DNA of 64,000 nucleotides from JALYXV01 sp963733505 (lineage in GTDB: Bacteria > Actinomycetota > Acidimicrobiia > Acidimicrobiales > Palsa-688), in contig CAVTDW010000018.1 of NCBI GenBank assembly GCA_963733505.1, positions 1 through 64,000 on the forward strand, read 5' to 3'. Positions 44,745 through 55,623 of the stretch are shown here, piece after piece. The first letter of the stretch is position 1. The number at the start of each line of letters is the position of its first letter. The position numbers and the translations under genes were made by a program. The notes below the pieces were generated by a model. The model was not told the DNA's origin. It saw only the letters and a program-made list of their open reading frames with translations, and did no database searches.

Positions 44745-44813
44745 ATGCACAACGGCGAACCCCCGAGTAGTCGCTGCCAACCCTGCGCCTCCCGAGCCGG
44801 GACCGCCGTGTAG
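44745..44813 (+). CDS. Possible 22-codon leader peptide upstream of the MgtE-like gene
   Basis: ATG 44745 is preceded by AGAGGAGGTGAGG, the best ribosome-binding site in this area. The frame reads MHNGEPPSSRCQPCASRAGT and ends AV-stop at 44813, 74 bases before the MgtE-like gene. It is rich in proline and has a CQPC motif. Proline-containing leader peptides are known to control bacterial Mg2+ transport genes by ribosome stalling, so a regulatory role is attractive but unproven. A CCCTCCT segment near 44855 could pair with the leader's ribosome-binding site. Confidence 0.45.
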   Translation: MHNGEPPSSRCQPCASRAGTAV

Positions 44814-44887
44814 CTCGCGTCCACCACGACAGTCGACGGCTTGGCCGGTTCGTCCCTCCTGATCCCGCCAACCATGCGAGGGTAGCA

Positions 44888-46261
44888 ATGGCCATCCGTC
44901 CTCCCCTTCCGCCCAATCCCCTACGCAGCGCCCGGCGCCAACGCCAACAGCGGCTCCTGGCCACGCGCTCGCTTCGCGACCACCTCATCTCGCTCGCCGG
45001 GGTCACCCACGGCCCGGTGCTCAACCAGGCCGGCGAGGAGGTCGGGACGCTGGTCGACGTCGTCGCCCGGTGGGACGGCGAGGAGCCCTACCCCCCGGTC
45101 ACGGGCCTGGTCGTTCGAGTCGGGCGCCGGGTGGCCTTCGTCGCCATGGACGACGTCGCCGATGTGAGCCACGACCGAGTGCAGCTGCGTTCGTCGCGGC
45201 TGGACCTGCGCGAGTTCGCCCGCCGTCCCGGCGAGGTCATGCTGGGCAAGGACGTGGTGGACCACCAACTGGTGGACATCGACGGCGTCCAGGTCATCCG
45301 CGCGGCCGACCTCTACATCGCCTGGGTGCCGGCTGCCACGGTGTCCACCGGCGGGGCGGGACCAGAGCGGGTCCTGCGCCTCGTCGGTGCCGATGTCAGT
45401 GTCCAGACCCTCCTGCGCCGTCTGGGCCCGAAACGCTGGCGGGGCCGGCCCACGCCCGAGCGCGTCATCGACTGGTCGAACATCCAGCCGTTCGCGGGCG
45501 AGGTGCGCCAGGTAAAGCTTCGCTCGTCCAACGAAGGCCTGCACCGGCTGCGCCCTGGTGAGCTGGCCGACCTGTTGGAGGACCTCGGGCGATCGGGCCG
45601 TCAGGAGCTGCTGGCCAGCCTCGAGCCGGAGATGGCCGCCGACGCCCTCGAAGAGATGGATCCCGAGGAACTGGGTGCCCTCCTGCGGGAAACCCCGGCC
45701 GAACAAGCGGCGGAACTTGTCGCCAACATGGAGCCCGACGAAGCGGTCGACGCTCTGCGGGATCTCGACGAGGACGAGCGGGAGGAGCTGCTGGAACACA
45801 TGGACGACGAGCAGCGCGAGGAGTTGACCGAACTGCTCGAGTACCGGGAGAACACCGCCGGTGGCTTCATGACCACCAGCCTGGTCCTGGCCACGCCAGA
45901 CGAGCTGGTGGCGACGGTGCGCGACCGCCTGCGGGCCGAAGTGGAGCACCGGGGTGATATCGACGCAGTGGCCGTGGTCGACGACAACGAGCGCTACGTC
46001 GACGACGTGAGCCTGTACCACCTGGCCATCGCCGGTGACGACCAGCCGATCAGCGAGCTCCTCGGCGACACCGAGCCGGTGACCGTGTCGGCCGACGCCG
46101 AACTTCGCGAGGTGGCGTCACAGCTCACCGAAGCCCGGCGTTCGTCGGTCGTGGTGGTCGACGACGACGGGCATCCCATCGGGCGCATCCTCGCCGACGA
46201 CGTCATCGACGCCCTGCTGCCCGAGCGGGGCCGGTTCCACTTCCCAAGGTTGCTGTCCTGA
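44888..46261 (+). CDS. Soluble MgtE-like protein: PRC-type barrel, MgtE N-domain and CBS pair, no membrane part
   Basis: The order is: a basic N-terminus; a PRC-barrel-like segment (VLNQAGEEVGTLVDVVARWD, about residues 35-75); a second beta region; the MgtE intracellular N-domain (LEDLGRSGRQELLASLEPEM, ALEEMDPEELGALLRETP, about 220-310); and two CBS domains (ENTAGGFMTTSLVLATPDEL; ISELLGDTEPVTVSADAELR; VVVVDDDGHPIGRILADDVI). In MgtE these parts sense Mg2+ and gate the pore. The pore domain is absent here and the next gene, coupled by a four-base overlap, encodes an Nramp-like transporter, so the protein is probably its ion sensor. Confidence 0.88.
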   Translation: MAIRPPLPPNPLRSARRQRQQRLLATRSLRDHLISLAGVTHGPVLNQAGEEVGTLVDVVARWDGEEPYPPVTGLVVRVGRRVAFVAMDDVADVSHDRVQLRSSRLDLREFARRPGEVMLGKDVVDHQLVDIDGVQVIRAADLYIAWVPAATVSTGGAGPERVLRLVGADVSVQTLLRRLGPKRWRGRPTPERVIDWSNIQPFAGEVRQVKLRSSNEGLHRLRPGELADLLEDLGRSGRQELLASLEPEMAADALEEMDPEELGALLRETPAEQAAELVANMEPDEAVDALRDLDEDEREELLEHMDDEQREELTELLEYRENTAGGFMTTSLVLATPDELVATVRDRLRAEVEHRGDIDAVAVVDDNERYVDDVSLYHLAIAGDDQPISELLGDTEPVTVSADAELREVASQLTEARRSSVVVVDDDGHPIGRILADDVIDALLPERGRFHFPRLLS

Positions 46262-47571
46262 CGACCGCGGCCACCGAAGACGAAGCCGGCGCCGAGGCCG
46301 GCGAGGGGGGCTCCCACCTCCCCCTACGCCCGCCGTCGCGGCGGCGGCGGTTCCTCACGTACCTGGCCTGGGCGGGGCCCGGGATCATCGCGGCCAATGC
46401 CGGCAATGACGCAGGCGGCATCATCACCTATGCCTCGGCGGGCGCGCAGTACCGCTACCGGACCCTGTTCTTCATGGTGCTGGTCACCGTCGGCCTGGTC
46501 GTCGTCCAGGAGATGGCCGCCCGGCTGGGGGCGTTCACCGGCAAGGGGCTGGCGGCGCTCATCCGCGAGGAGTTCACGCTGCGCATCTCGGCCTTTGCCC
46601 TGTTTTGCCTCATCGTGGCCAACGTGGGCCTGGTCGTCTCGGAGTTCGCGGGAATCGGCGCCGCCCTCGAGCTGCTCGGCGTCACCCGCTTCATCTCGAT
46701 CCCGATCGCGGCCATGGCGATCTGGGCCTTGGTGCTGTTCGGCTCCTACCGTTACGCCGAGCGGATCTTCCTCGTGCTGTCGTTGATCTTCTTCGCCTAC
46801 CCGCTGGCCGCGATCCTCGGGCACCCCAACTGGGGTGAGGCCCTCGGGTCGACACTCGTTCCCCACCTGCTGACCAGCAAGAACTTCATCCTTCTCGGAG
46901 TGGCGCTCATCGGGACCACCATCACCCCGTATATGCAGCTGTATGTCGCGGCCGCGGTCGCCGACAAGGGAATCGGGCCCGACGAATACCGCTACGAGAA
47001 GCTGGACTCCATCGGCGGCGCCATCTTCGGCGATGTCATCAGCATGTTCATCATCATCGCGACCGGCGCCACGATCGGCCGCCAGGGTCAGGCGTTGGCG
47101 TCGGCCAAGGATGCCGCGGCCGCCCTGAAGCCCGTCGCAGGACGCTTCGCGGTCCAGCTGTTCGCGTTCGGGCTCTTCGGCGCTTCGGCCTTGGCCGCCG
47201 CGGTCGTCCCGTTGTCGACCGCCTACGCCCTTTCGGAGGCGATCGGGGTCGAGCGGTCGGTGTCGCGCCGGTTCGCCGAAGCCCCCCTGTTCCTGTCGTT
47301 GTTCACCTTCCAGGTCGTCGTCGGCGCCGGCGTCGCCCTACTCGGCGGCAACCTGATCGACCTGCTGATCCGCACCCAGATCCTGAACGGTCTGATCACA
47401 CCGGTCATCTTGATCTTCGTGTTGATCCTGGCCAACCGGCGCAGCGTCCTCGGCGACGCGGTCAATGGGCCGATCTTTCGAGTGGTAGCAACGGTGTGTG
47501 TGGGCGCGGTCAGCTTGATGTCGGCGATCGTCGTGGTGCAGTCGATCTTGCCGTGGTTCGGCTTCGCCTAG
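46258..47571 (+). CDS. Atypical Nramp-family metal transporter
   Basis: The frame has eleven or so membrane helices and the overall Nramp pattern: YLAWAGPGIIAANAGNDAGG, VVVQEMAARLGAFTGKGLAA, EFAGIGAALELLGV, LLGVALIGTTITPYMQLYVA. No ATG or GTG fits: the best start is CTG 46258, whose last bases overlap the upstream stop as CTGA, copying the common ATGA junction. The length is then 437 residues, normal for the family. The canonical DPGN metal motif of helix 1 is replaced by NAGNDAGG (residues 47-54) and helix 6 lacks the Met-Pro-His motif, so the ion is probably not the usual Mn2+/Fe2+. It is coupled to the MgtE-like sensor. Confidence 0.85.
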   Translation: MTTAATEDEAGAEAGEGGSHLPLRPPSRRRRFLTYLAWAGPGIIAANAGNDAGGIITYASAGAQYRYRTLFFMVLVTVGLVVVQEMAARLGAFTGKGLAALIREEFTLRISAFALFCLIVANVGLVVSEFAGIGAALELLGVTRFISIPIAAMAIWALVLFGSYRYAERIFLVLSLIFFAYPLAAILGHPNWGEALGSTLVPHLLTSKNFILLGVALIGTTITPYMQLYVAAAVADKGIGPDEYRYEKLDSIGGAIFGDVISMFIIIATGATIGRQGQALASAKDAAAALKPVAGRFAVQLFAFGLFGASALAAAVVPLSTAYALSEAIGVERSVSRRFAEAPLFLSLFTFQVVVGAGVALLGGNLIDLLIRTQILNGLITPVILIFVLILANRRSVLGDAVNGPIFRVVATVCVGAVSLMSAIVVVQSILPWFGFA

Positions 47572-47614
47572 TGACGGAGCAGGGACGGCGCCACACGGTC
47601 GTGGTGACCCGACC

Positions 47615-48439
47615 ATGAGCGAGTTGTTCGCCGACACCTCGGGCTCCGGCCCTACGGTGGTCCTGCTCCACGGCCAGCCGGGTGGTCGCGCCGACTGGAA
47701 GCCCGTGGCCCGTCTGCTGGAGCCGGACTTCATGGTGGTAGCCCCCGATCGCCCGGGTTATGGCGATACCGGCGGCCGTGCCCGGGGGTTCCGGGGGAAC
47801 GCCGCGGCAGTCGTGAGCCTGCTCGATCATCTCGGCGCCGACCGGGCCACGGTGGTCGGCTACAGCTGGGCGGGCGGCGTTGCCATCGCCTTGGCGGAGA
47901 CGGCGCCGGAACGACTGAACGGCCTGGTCTTGGTGTCGTCGGTCGGCCCCGGTGAGCCGCTGAGTCGCCTGGACCGGTTGCTGGCGGTGCCCCCGATCGG
48001 GATGTCGGTGACGGCGGCCGGATTGTTCCTCGCCAGCGGGGCACTTTCGATCCCGCCGCTGCGCCGGGCCATTCGGCGCCTTCACGGGCGAGCGGTCCCC
48101 GCGGCGGCGGGGATCGGCGACCAGGCCGACGGTCCGCCGGCGCCCGATGACGTGGTCAGCTTGTGGCGCAGCAACCGGGTGTGGCAGAGCTTCGTCACCG
48201 AGCAGCGTTGCCTGGTCGACGAGTTGCCGTTGCTGGCGCCAGGATTGTCCACGATCAGGGTCCCAACGGTGGTGATGGTGGGCGGCGCCGATCGCACCGT
48301 CCCGCCCGCAACCGGTCGCCACCTGGCGAGGGGCATCGCCGGCGCCCGCCTGATCGAGCTCGCCGGAGCCGGCCACCTCCTCCCCCATCAGCATCCCGGC
48401 GCAGTGGCAGCCGCCATCCGCGACCTCACGCCCCACTGA
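47615..48439 (+). CDS. Alpha/beta hydrolase
   Basis: The fold signature is complete: oxyanion segment VVLLHGQPGGRADW, nucleophile elbow VVGYSWAGGVA (Ser), acid region VMVGGADRTVPP (Asp) and catalytic His in GAGHLLPHQHP. A lid region of about 70 residues lies between. At 274 residues the size is normal. It follows the Nramp-like gene by 43 bases on the same strand. Substrate unknown; relatives include esterases, haloperoxidases and epoxide hydrolases. Confidence 0.88.
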   Translation: MSELFADTSGSGPTVVLLHGQPGGRADWKPVARLLEPDFMVVAPDRPGYGDTGGRARGFRGNAAAVVSLLDHLGADRATVVGYSWAGGVAIALAETAPERLNGLVLVSSVGPGEPLSRLDRLLAVPPIGMSVTAAGLFLASGALSIPPLRRAIRRLHGRAVPAAAGIGDQADGPPAPDDVVSLWRSNRVWQSFVTEQRCLVDELPLLAPGLSTIRVPTVVMVGGADRTVPPATGRHLARGIAGARLIELAGAGHLLPHQHPGAVAAAIRDLTPH

Positions 48440-48459
48440 GCCACCGGGCCGCAGCAGTG

Positions 48460-48474
48460 GGGGGCTCAGCCCCC
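48460..48474. terminator. G/C-rich hairpin between the hydrolase and ftsX
   Basis: GGGGGC-TCA-GCCCCC forms a compact hairpin in the 80-base space between the two convergent genes. A second one, GGGGA...TCCCC, follows near 48496 before GATTGCTTTTAG. Together they probably end transcription from both sides. Confidence 0.5.
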
Positions 48475-48519
48475 AGCCCCGCCCGCTCGAACTCGGGGAG
48501 GCTTTTCCCCAGATTGCTT

Positions 48520-49407
48520 TTAGACCGCCAGGAAGCGGCGCACCGAGAAGGCCGAGCCGACGATCCCGATGAGGCCGCCGACGATCATGATGGCGATGCC
48601 GGTGAGGATCGCCTCGTGCGACGTGACGTACAGCGGCGGGCCGCCGACCAGGGTCCCACTCGACGCCAGGGACGCGATGGTGCCCCGGAACACGAAGCTG
48701 ATGGTGAAGGCCAGCAACGCCCCAAGGATGCCTTGGATGGCGCCCTCCAGCATGAAGGGGATCTGGATGAACCAGTTGGTCGCCCCGACGAGCTTCATGA
48801 CCGCGATCTCACGGCGACGGGCGAAGATCGCCAGTTGGATGGTGTTGACGATCAGGGCGAAGGCGCCCGCGAAGGCGCCCGCGGCCAGGACGATCGCCAC
48901 CTTCCGGCGGGTGTCGAACTGCTTCAGGATGTTGCTGATGACTTCCTTGGCGTAGACGACCTCTTTGACGCCGGGCTGGGTCTGGAAGCGCTGGCCGATG
49001 GCGTTGACGTCCTCGGCCTTGGTCGGCACGACCCGGTACGACGGCGGCATGTCGTTGACGCTCAGGCTGTTGACGAGCTCCGGGGTGTTGGCGAACATCT
49101 GTCGGAACTCGTCGTAGGCCGCGGGCTTGTCGACGAAACGGACCTTCTTGACCTCGGTCATGCCGTTGAGCTCGTGGCCGAGGGCCTGCTGCTGATTGGG
49201 CGTGACCCCGGGTTGGAGGAAGATCGAGAGTTCGACGCCACCGCGCCACTGCACCGATGCCTTCTTGATGGCCTGCTTCATCATCAGGGCCGAGGCGACG
49301 AGCGTGAGCGAGACCGCCATGGTGATGACGGCCGCGATGGTCATGAGCAGGTTGCGCCGGAGGTTGACCCAGACCTCGCGGAAGAAGTAGCCGCCGAAGA
49401 ACGCCAC
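48520..49407 (-). CDS. ftsX: Cell division protein FtsX
   Basis: FtsX is the membrane half of the FtsEX complex that activates septal peptidoglycan hydrolases. Four helices are visible: one near the N-terminus (LLMTIAAVITMAVSLTLVAS) and three at the C-terminal half (VAIVLAAGAFAGAFALIV; MLEGAIQGILGALLAFTI; ILTGIAIMIVGGLIGIVG). The extracellular loop between helix 1 and 2 carries VELSIFLQPGVTPNQQQAL. The GTG at 49407 abuts the ftsE stop with no gap, so translation is coupled. Confidence 0.95.
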   Translation of the reverse strand: MAFFGGYFFREVWVNLRRNLLMTIAAVITMAVSLTLVASALMMKQAIKKASVQWRGGVELSIFLQPGVTPNQQQALGHELNGMTEVKKVRFVDKPAAYDEFRQMFANTPELVNSLSVNDMPPSYRVVPTKAEDVNAIGQRFQTQPGVKEVVYAKEVISNILKQFDTRRKVAIVLAAGAFAGAFALIVNTIQLAIFARRREIAVMKLVGATNWFIQIPFMLEGAIQGILGALLAFTISFVFRGTIASLASSGTLVGGPPLYVTSHEAILTGIAIMIVGGLIGIVGSAFSVRRFLAV

Positions 49408-50097
49408 CTATCCGGTCCCCATGCCGTAGACGCCGCGGGCCTGGTCGCGGATGACGCTGCCCCGGTCGAGCTCGATGACCCGGCGGCGCATCGAGTCGAC
49501 GATGCTCTGGTCGTGGGTGGCCATGATGACCGTGGTCCCGGTGCGGTTGATCCGGTCCAGCAGCCGCATGATGCCGGCGCTGGTGCTCGGGTCGAGGTTG
49601 CCCGTCGGTTCGTCGGCCAGCAGGATCAGGGGCCGGTTGACGAACGCCCGGGCAATGGCGACTCGTTGCTGTTCACCGCCGGAGAGTTCGTGGGGGAGGT
49701 TGTCGATCTTCTTGCCCAGGCCGACCAGGTCGAGGATCTGGGGCACCTGGGACTTGATGACGTGCCGGGGGCGGCCGATCACCTCGAGGGCGAAGGCCAC
49801 GTTCTCGTGCACCGTCTTGGTCGGCAGCAGGCGGAAGTCCTGGAACACGCAGCCGATGTTGCGGCGCAGGTAGGGAACCTTCCACTGGGTGAGGTTGGCG
49901 ATGTCCTTACCCGCTACCCAGATGTGGCCCTCGTCCGGTTCCTCTTCCTTGGTGACCAGGCGGACGAAGGTGGACTTGCCCGAGCCGGACGGCCCGACGA
50001 GGAAGACGAACTCCCCCTTCTGGATGTCCACCGAGACCTGGCGCAGTGCGACAGTCGTGCCCTTGTAGGCCTTGGTGACGTTGTCGAGACGAATCAT
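49408..50097 (-). CDS. ftsE: Cell division ATP-binding protein FtsE
   Basis: FtsE is the ATPase half of FtsEX. All ABC motifs are present: Walker A VGPSGSGKSTFVRL, signature ELSGGEQQRVAIARA, Walker B LILLADEPTGNLD, H-loop VIMATHDQS. At 229 residues it is full length. It is followed directly by ftsX. Upstream, a repeat-rich 666-base gap separates it from prfB, so despite the common secA-prfB-ftsEX order it probably has its own promoter. Confidence 0.96.
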   Translation of the reverse strand: MIRLDNVTKAYKGTTVALRQVSVDIQKGEFVFLVGPSGSGKSTFVRLVTKEEEPDEGHIWVAGKDIANLTQWKVPYLRRNIGCVFQDFRLLPTKTVHENVAFALEVIGRPRHVIKSQVPQILDLVGLGKKIDNLPHELSGGEQQRVAIARAFVNRPLILLADEPTGNLDPSTSAGIMRLLDRINRTGTTVIMATHDQSIVDSMRRRVIELDRGSVIRDQARGVYGMGTG

Positions 50098-50763
50098 GGT
50101 GTGAGGGTTGGTTGGGGTTGGGGGCCTCGCGCACGCCCGCCCAGCGCAACGGGGAGGATTGTAGCCAGCGGGGTCACCAAGTTGGTGGCAAGCGCTCCGT
50201 GACGGCGGGCGCTGGCAGGTGGGGGCAGCAGCCGCGACGCCGGGGCGACGCCGGGGCCGGGTGGGCGGCGGTTCTGTCGGGGTTTGGTACGGGTTTGAGG
50301 CTCTTGTGTGGCTTTGTCACCCTCTGAGGGTGGCTGGATCGGCTGAGCTCGCTCTTTCCTCCGACACTCAAGGTTGATTCACCTCAGGTTCGACCGCCCG
50401 CGACGCCGAGCGCCGCTTCTGAGCCCACGACTCGCACCGACCCCCACGGTTTCGACGGCTCCGAGGACCCCGCGCCCCGCCCAAGTAGGTCCGCTCGCGG
50501 GTCTGGTAGGGGTTTGAGTCTCTGGGCGGGGTTATCACCCCTCAGCGGTAACAACCCTGTACAAGAGCCACAAACCCCTACCAGACCCCCATGCCCCCCG
50601 GGGCGGGGGTCGCCACGAACGATGAGATGGTGGCTGGGATCGGCTGAGCTTGCCCGTTCCTCCGACACTCACGGTTGATTCTCCTCATAGAGCCCCAGAC
50701 CCCTACCAGACGCACGCCGCACCACGCCGCTCACGCGGCGAACAGAAGCAGCGAGCCCGAACG
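50098..50763. repeat. Repeat-rich intergenic region between prfB and ftsE
   Basis: Two direct repeats of about 58 bases lie exactly 300 bases apart: 50329-50386 and 50629-50687, about 90% identical, both containing TCCTCCGACACTCA. Between them, a perfect 18-bp inverted repeat: GGGTCTGGTAGGGGTTTG at 50499-50516 and its complement at 50571-50588. Related pieces (GGTACGGGTTTGAGGCTCTT near 50286; AGACCCCTACCAGAC near 50695) occur in both orientations. I see no gene. This looks like a family of intergenic palindromic elements. Confidence 0.8.
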
Positions 50764-51895
50764 TTACGAAGGGGCAGGGGCGCCCTGGGTGGTGCGGCGC
50801 CAGCGCAGCCACGCTTCCATGAACGGGTCGAGGTCACCGTCGAGGACCGCTTCGACGTTGCCCGTCTCGTGGCTGGTCCGCTCGTCCTTCACCTTCTGGT
50901 ACGGCGCCAGGACGTACGCCCGGATAAAGGTCCCGCCCCGGCTGACCTGGCCCTGGGGGCCGCTGAGCGCCTGCAGTTCCGCCCGGCGTTCCTCCCGCTG
51001 GCGCTCGGCGAGCTTGGCCGCCAGGATCTGCATGGCCTTGACCTTGTTCTGGTACTGGCTGCGCTCGTTCTGAACCGACACGACGATCCCGCTCGGCAGG
51101 TGGGTGATGCGCACCGCCGAGTCGGTGACATTGACGTGCTGGCCCCCGGCGCCCGACGAACGGTAGGTGTCGATTCGCAGGTCCTTTTCGTCCACCTCTA
51201 CCTCGGCGGTGGCATCCTCGAGGAAGGGCGTCACTTCGAGCGCCGCGTACGACGTCTGGCGCCGAGCCTGCGAATCGAACGGCGAGATCCGGTACAGCCG
51301 GTGCACCCCACGCTCGGCCGACAGCAGGCCGTAGGCGTAACGGCCCTTGATGATGAAGGTGGCTGAGAGGATCCCCGCCTCCTGGCCCAGCGTGACTTCC
51401 TCCATCTCCAGCTCGAGGCCACGCCGCTCGGCCCAGCGCTGGTACATGCGCAGCAGCATCTCGGCCCAGTCCTGGGCGTCGGTGCCGCCTTCGCCGGCGT
51501 GGATCTCGCACACCGCGTCGCGGGCGTCGTGCTCGCCGCTGAACAGGGAGCGCAACTCCAGGCGGTCGAGTTCCCGGCCCAGGCCATCGACGGCCGCCGA
51601 CAGCTCCGCCTCCTGCGAGGCGTCGTCCTCTTCGACTGCCAGCTCGTACAGCGTTTCGGCGTCGCTCAGCCGGTCGTCAAGCCCCGACATCTCCTCGACG
51701 TCGGCCTTCACGTGGCCGTACTCCCGCGTGACCCGCTGGCCGGCATCGGTGTCGTCCCACAGGTCGGGGCGGGCTACCTCAATCTCCAGCTCGGCCAGCC
51801 GTCGCTGGCTGCCGTCGAGGTCCAAGTAGCCGGCCGCCTCGGTGAGGCGGCGTCGCAGGGCGCGCAGATCGTCGCTGAAGTCGCTGGACTCCCAT
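50764..51895 (-). CDS. prfB: Peptide chain release factor 2, frameshifted at codon 1-2
   Basis: RF2 releases peptides at UGA and UAA. The recognition tripeptide is in ISPFDSQARR (SPF) and the catalytic loop is SSGAGGQHVNVTDSAVR (GGQ). The clean frame begins only at TTG 51825, but family-like sequence continues upstream without a start: SSDFSDDLRALRRRLTEAAG. The ATG at 51895, preceded by CCGGAGGT, enters this frame as MESSDFSDDL if one G of ATGGGAG (51891-51893) is removed. There is no CTT-TGA slippery stop, so this is not the programmed RF2 frameshift. Restored length is about 376 residues. It follows secA by 20 bases. Confidence 0.93.
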
Positions 51896-51915
51896 CGAGA
51901 ATCTCTACCTCCGGC

Positions 51916-54753
<2,838 letters not shown>

Positions 54754-54801
54754 GGCGCTACCGAGTGTACCGGCGGCCTCAAGCTCGCCAACGGCCAGGT
54801 T

Positions 54802-55623
54802 TCAGGCCGCGGGGCCGCGACCGGCGGGGCGCGACTCGTCGTTCGCCCGGATGTCGAACAGTCGTTCCCGCATGGCGTACATGACCGCCTCCATGCGTGA
54901 GTGCAGGTGGAGCTTCTCCAAGATGTTGCGGACATGGTTCTTCACCGTGTTCTCGGAGATGAACAGGGTGTCCGCGATCTCGCGGTTGCTCATTCCCCGG
55001 GCCACTTGGCGCAGCACGTCGAGTTCGCGGCTGGTGAGGCGGGGGGCGAGATACTGGTCCCGTTCCTCGGCCCTCTTGGCCAGGGAGTTGAACTCGTTGA
55101 GCAGCTTGGAGGCCATGGAAGGCGAGATCAGGCTTTGCCCCTGGGCCACGGCCCGGATCGCATTGGCCACCTCCTCGACGGAGATCTCCTTCAGCAGGTA
55201 GCCGTTCGCCCCCGCCTTGATCGCCTGGTAAAGGTCGTCTTCCTCGTCGCTCACGGTGAGCATCAAGATCTTGGTGCTGGGGCTGATCTCTCGGATGGCC
55301 CGGGCGGCCTCGATGCCGTTCACCCTCGGCATGCGCACATCCATGAGCACCACGTCGGGGGCCAGCTCCTCGGTCTTGGCGATCGCCTCCTCGCCGTTCT
55401 CCGCTTCGGCGACGACTTCGATGTTTTCCTCGGTCGAGAGCACGACGAACAGGCCCCGGCGGAACACCGCCTGATCGTCGGCGATCAACACCCGAACGGT
55501 GTCGGCGTTGGCATCGTGGGCGGCCGCACTGTGGCTCGAGCGGGGCGCCGCACCCGCCGCACCCGCCGCGGAGCCGGGCCCGGAGGTCGGCGCCGAGCCG
55601 TGCACGGCCGACCGGGACGCCAT
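54802..55623 (-). CDS. NarL/LuxR-type response regulator, in frame with the hibernation factor upstream
   Basis: A receiver domain (VRVLIADDQAVFRRGLFVVL, phospho-acceptor Asp95 in DVVLMDVRMPRVNG, Lys in NGYLLKEIS) is followed by a LuxR helix-turn-helix (TSRELDVLRQVARGMSNREI, SENTVKNHVRNILEKLHLHS). ATG 55623 is an arbitrary start: it has no ribosome-binding site, and the frame is open back through a 70-residue Ala/Ser/Gly linker into the C-terminal domain of the hibernation factor. So this is either a separate gene with a weak start or, more likely, the C-terminal half of one fused protein. No histidine kinase gene is adjacent. Confidence 0.88.
   Translation of the reverse strand: MASRSAVHGSAPTSGPGSAAGAAGAAPRSSHSAAAHDANADTVRVLIADDQAVFRRGLFVVLSTEENIEVVAEAENGEEAIAKTEELAPDVVLMDVRMPRVNGIEAARAIREISPSTKILMLTVSDEEDDLYQAIKAGANGYLLKEISVEEVANAIRAVAQGQSLISPSMASKLLNEFNSLAKRAEERDQYLAPRLTSRELDVLRQVARGMSNREIADTLFISENTVKNHVRNILEKLHLHSRMEAVMYAMRERLFDIRANDESRPAGRGPAA

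Noticed and set aside
48163..50202. Very long open frames antisense to ftsX/ftsE, secA (53086-54900) and manB (58076-60091)
   Set aside because: They are Asp/His/Gly/Arg-rich mirror frames of well-supported genes, a usual by-product of high-GC codon use, with no homologous motifs.
50280..50700. CRISPR array
   Set aside because: Repeats are few, in both orientations and irregularly spaced, without uniform spacers, and no cas genes are nearby.
51805..51895. Programmed +1 frameshift of RF2 in prfB
   Set aside because: The classic CTT-TGA-C slippery site with its in-frame stop is absent. Removing one G next to the ATG restores the frame simply, like the other indels in the window.
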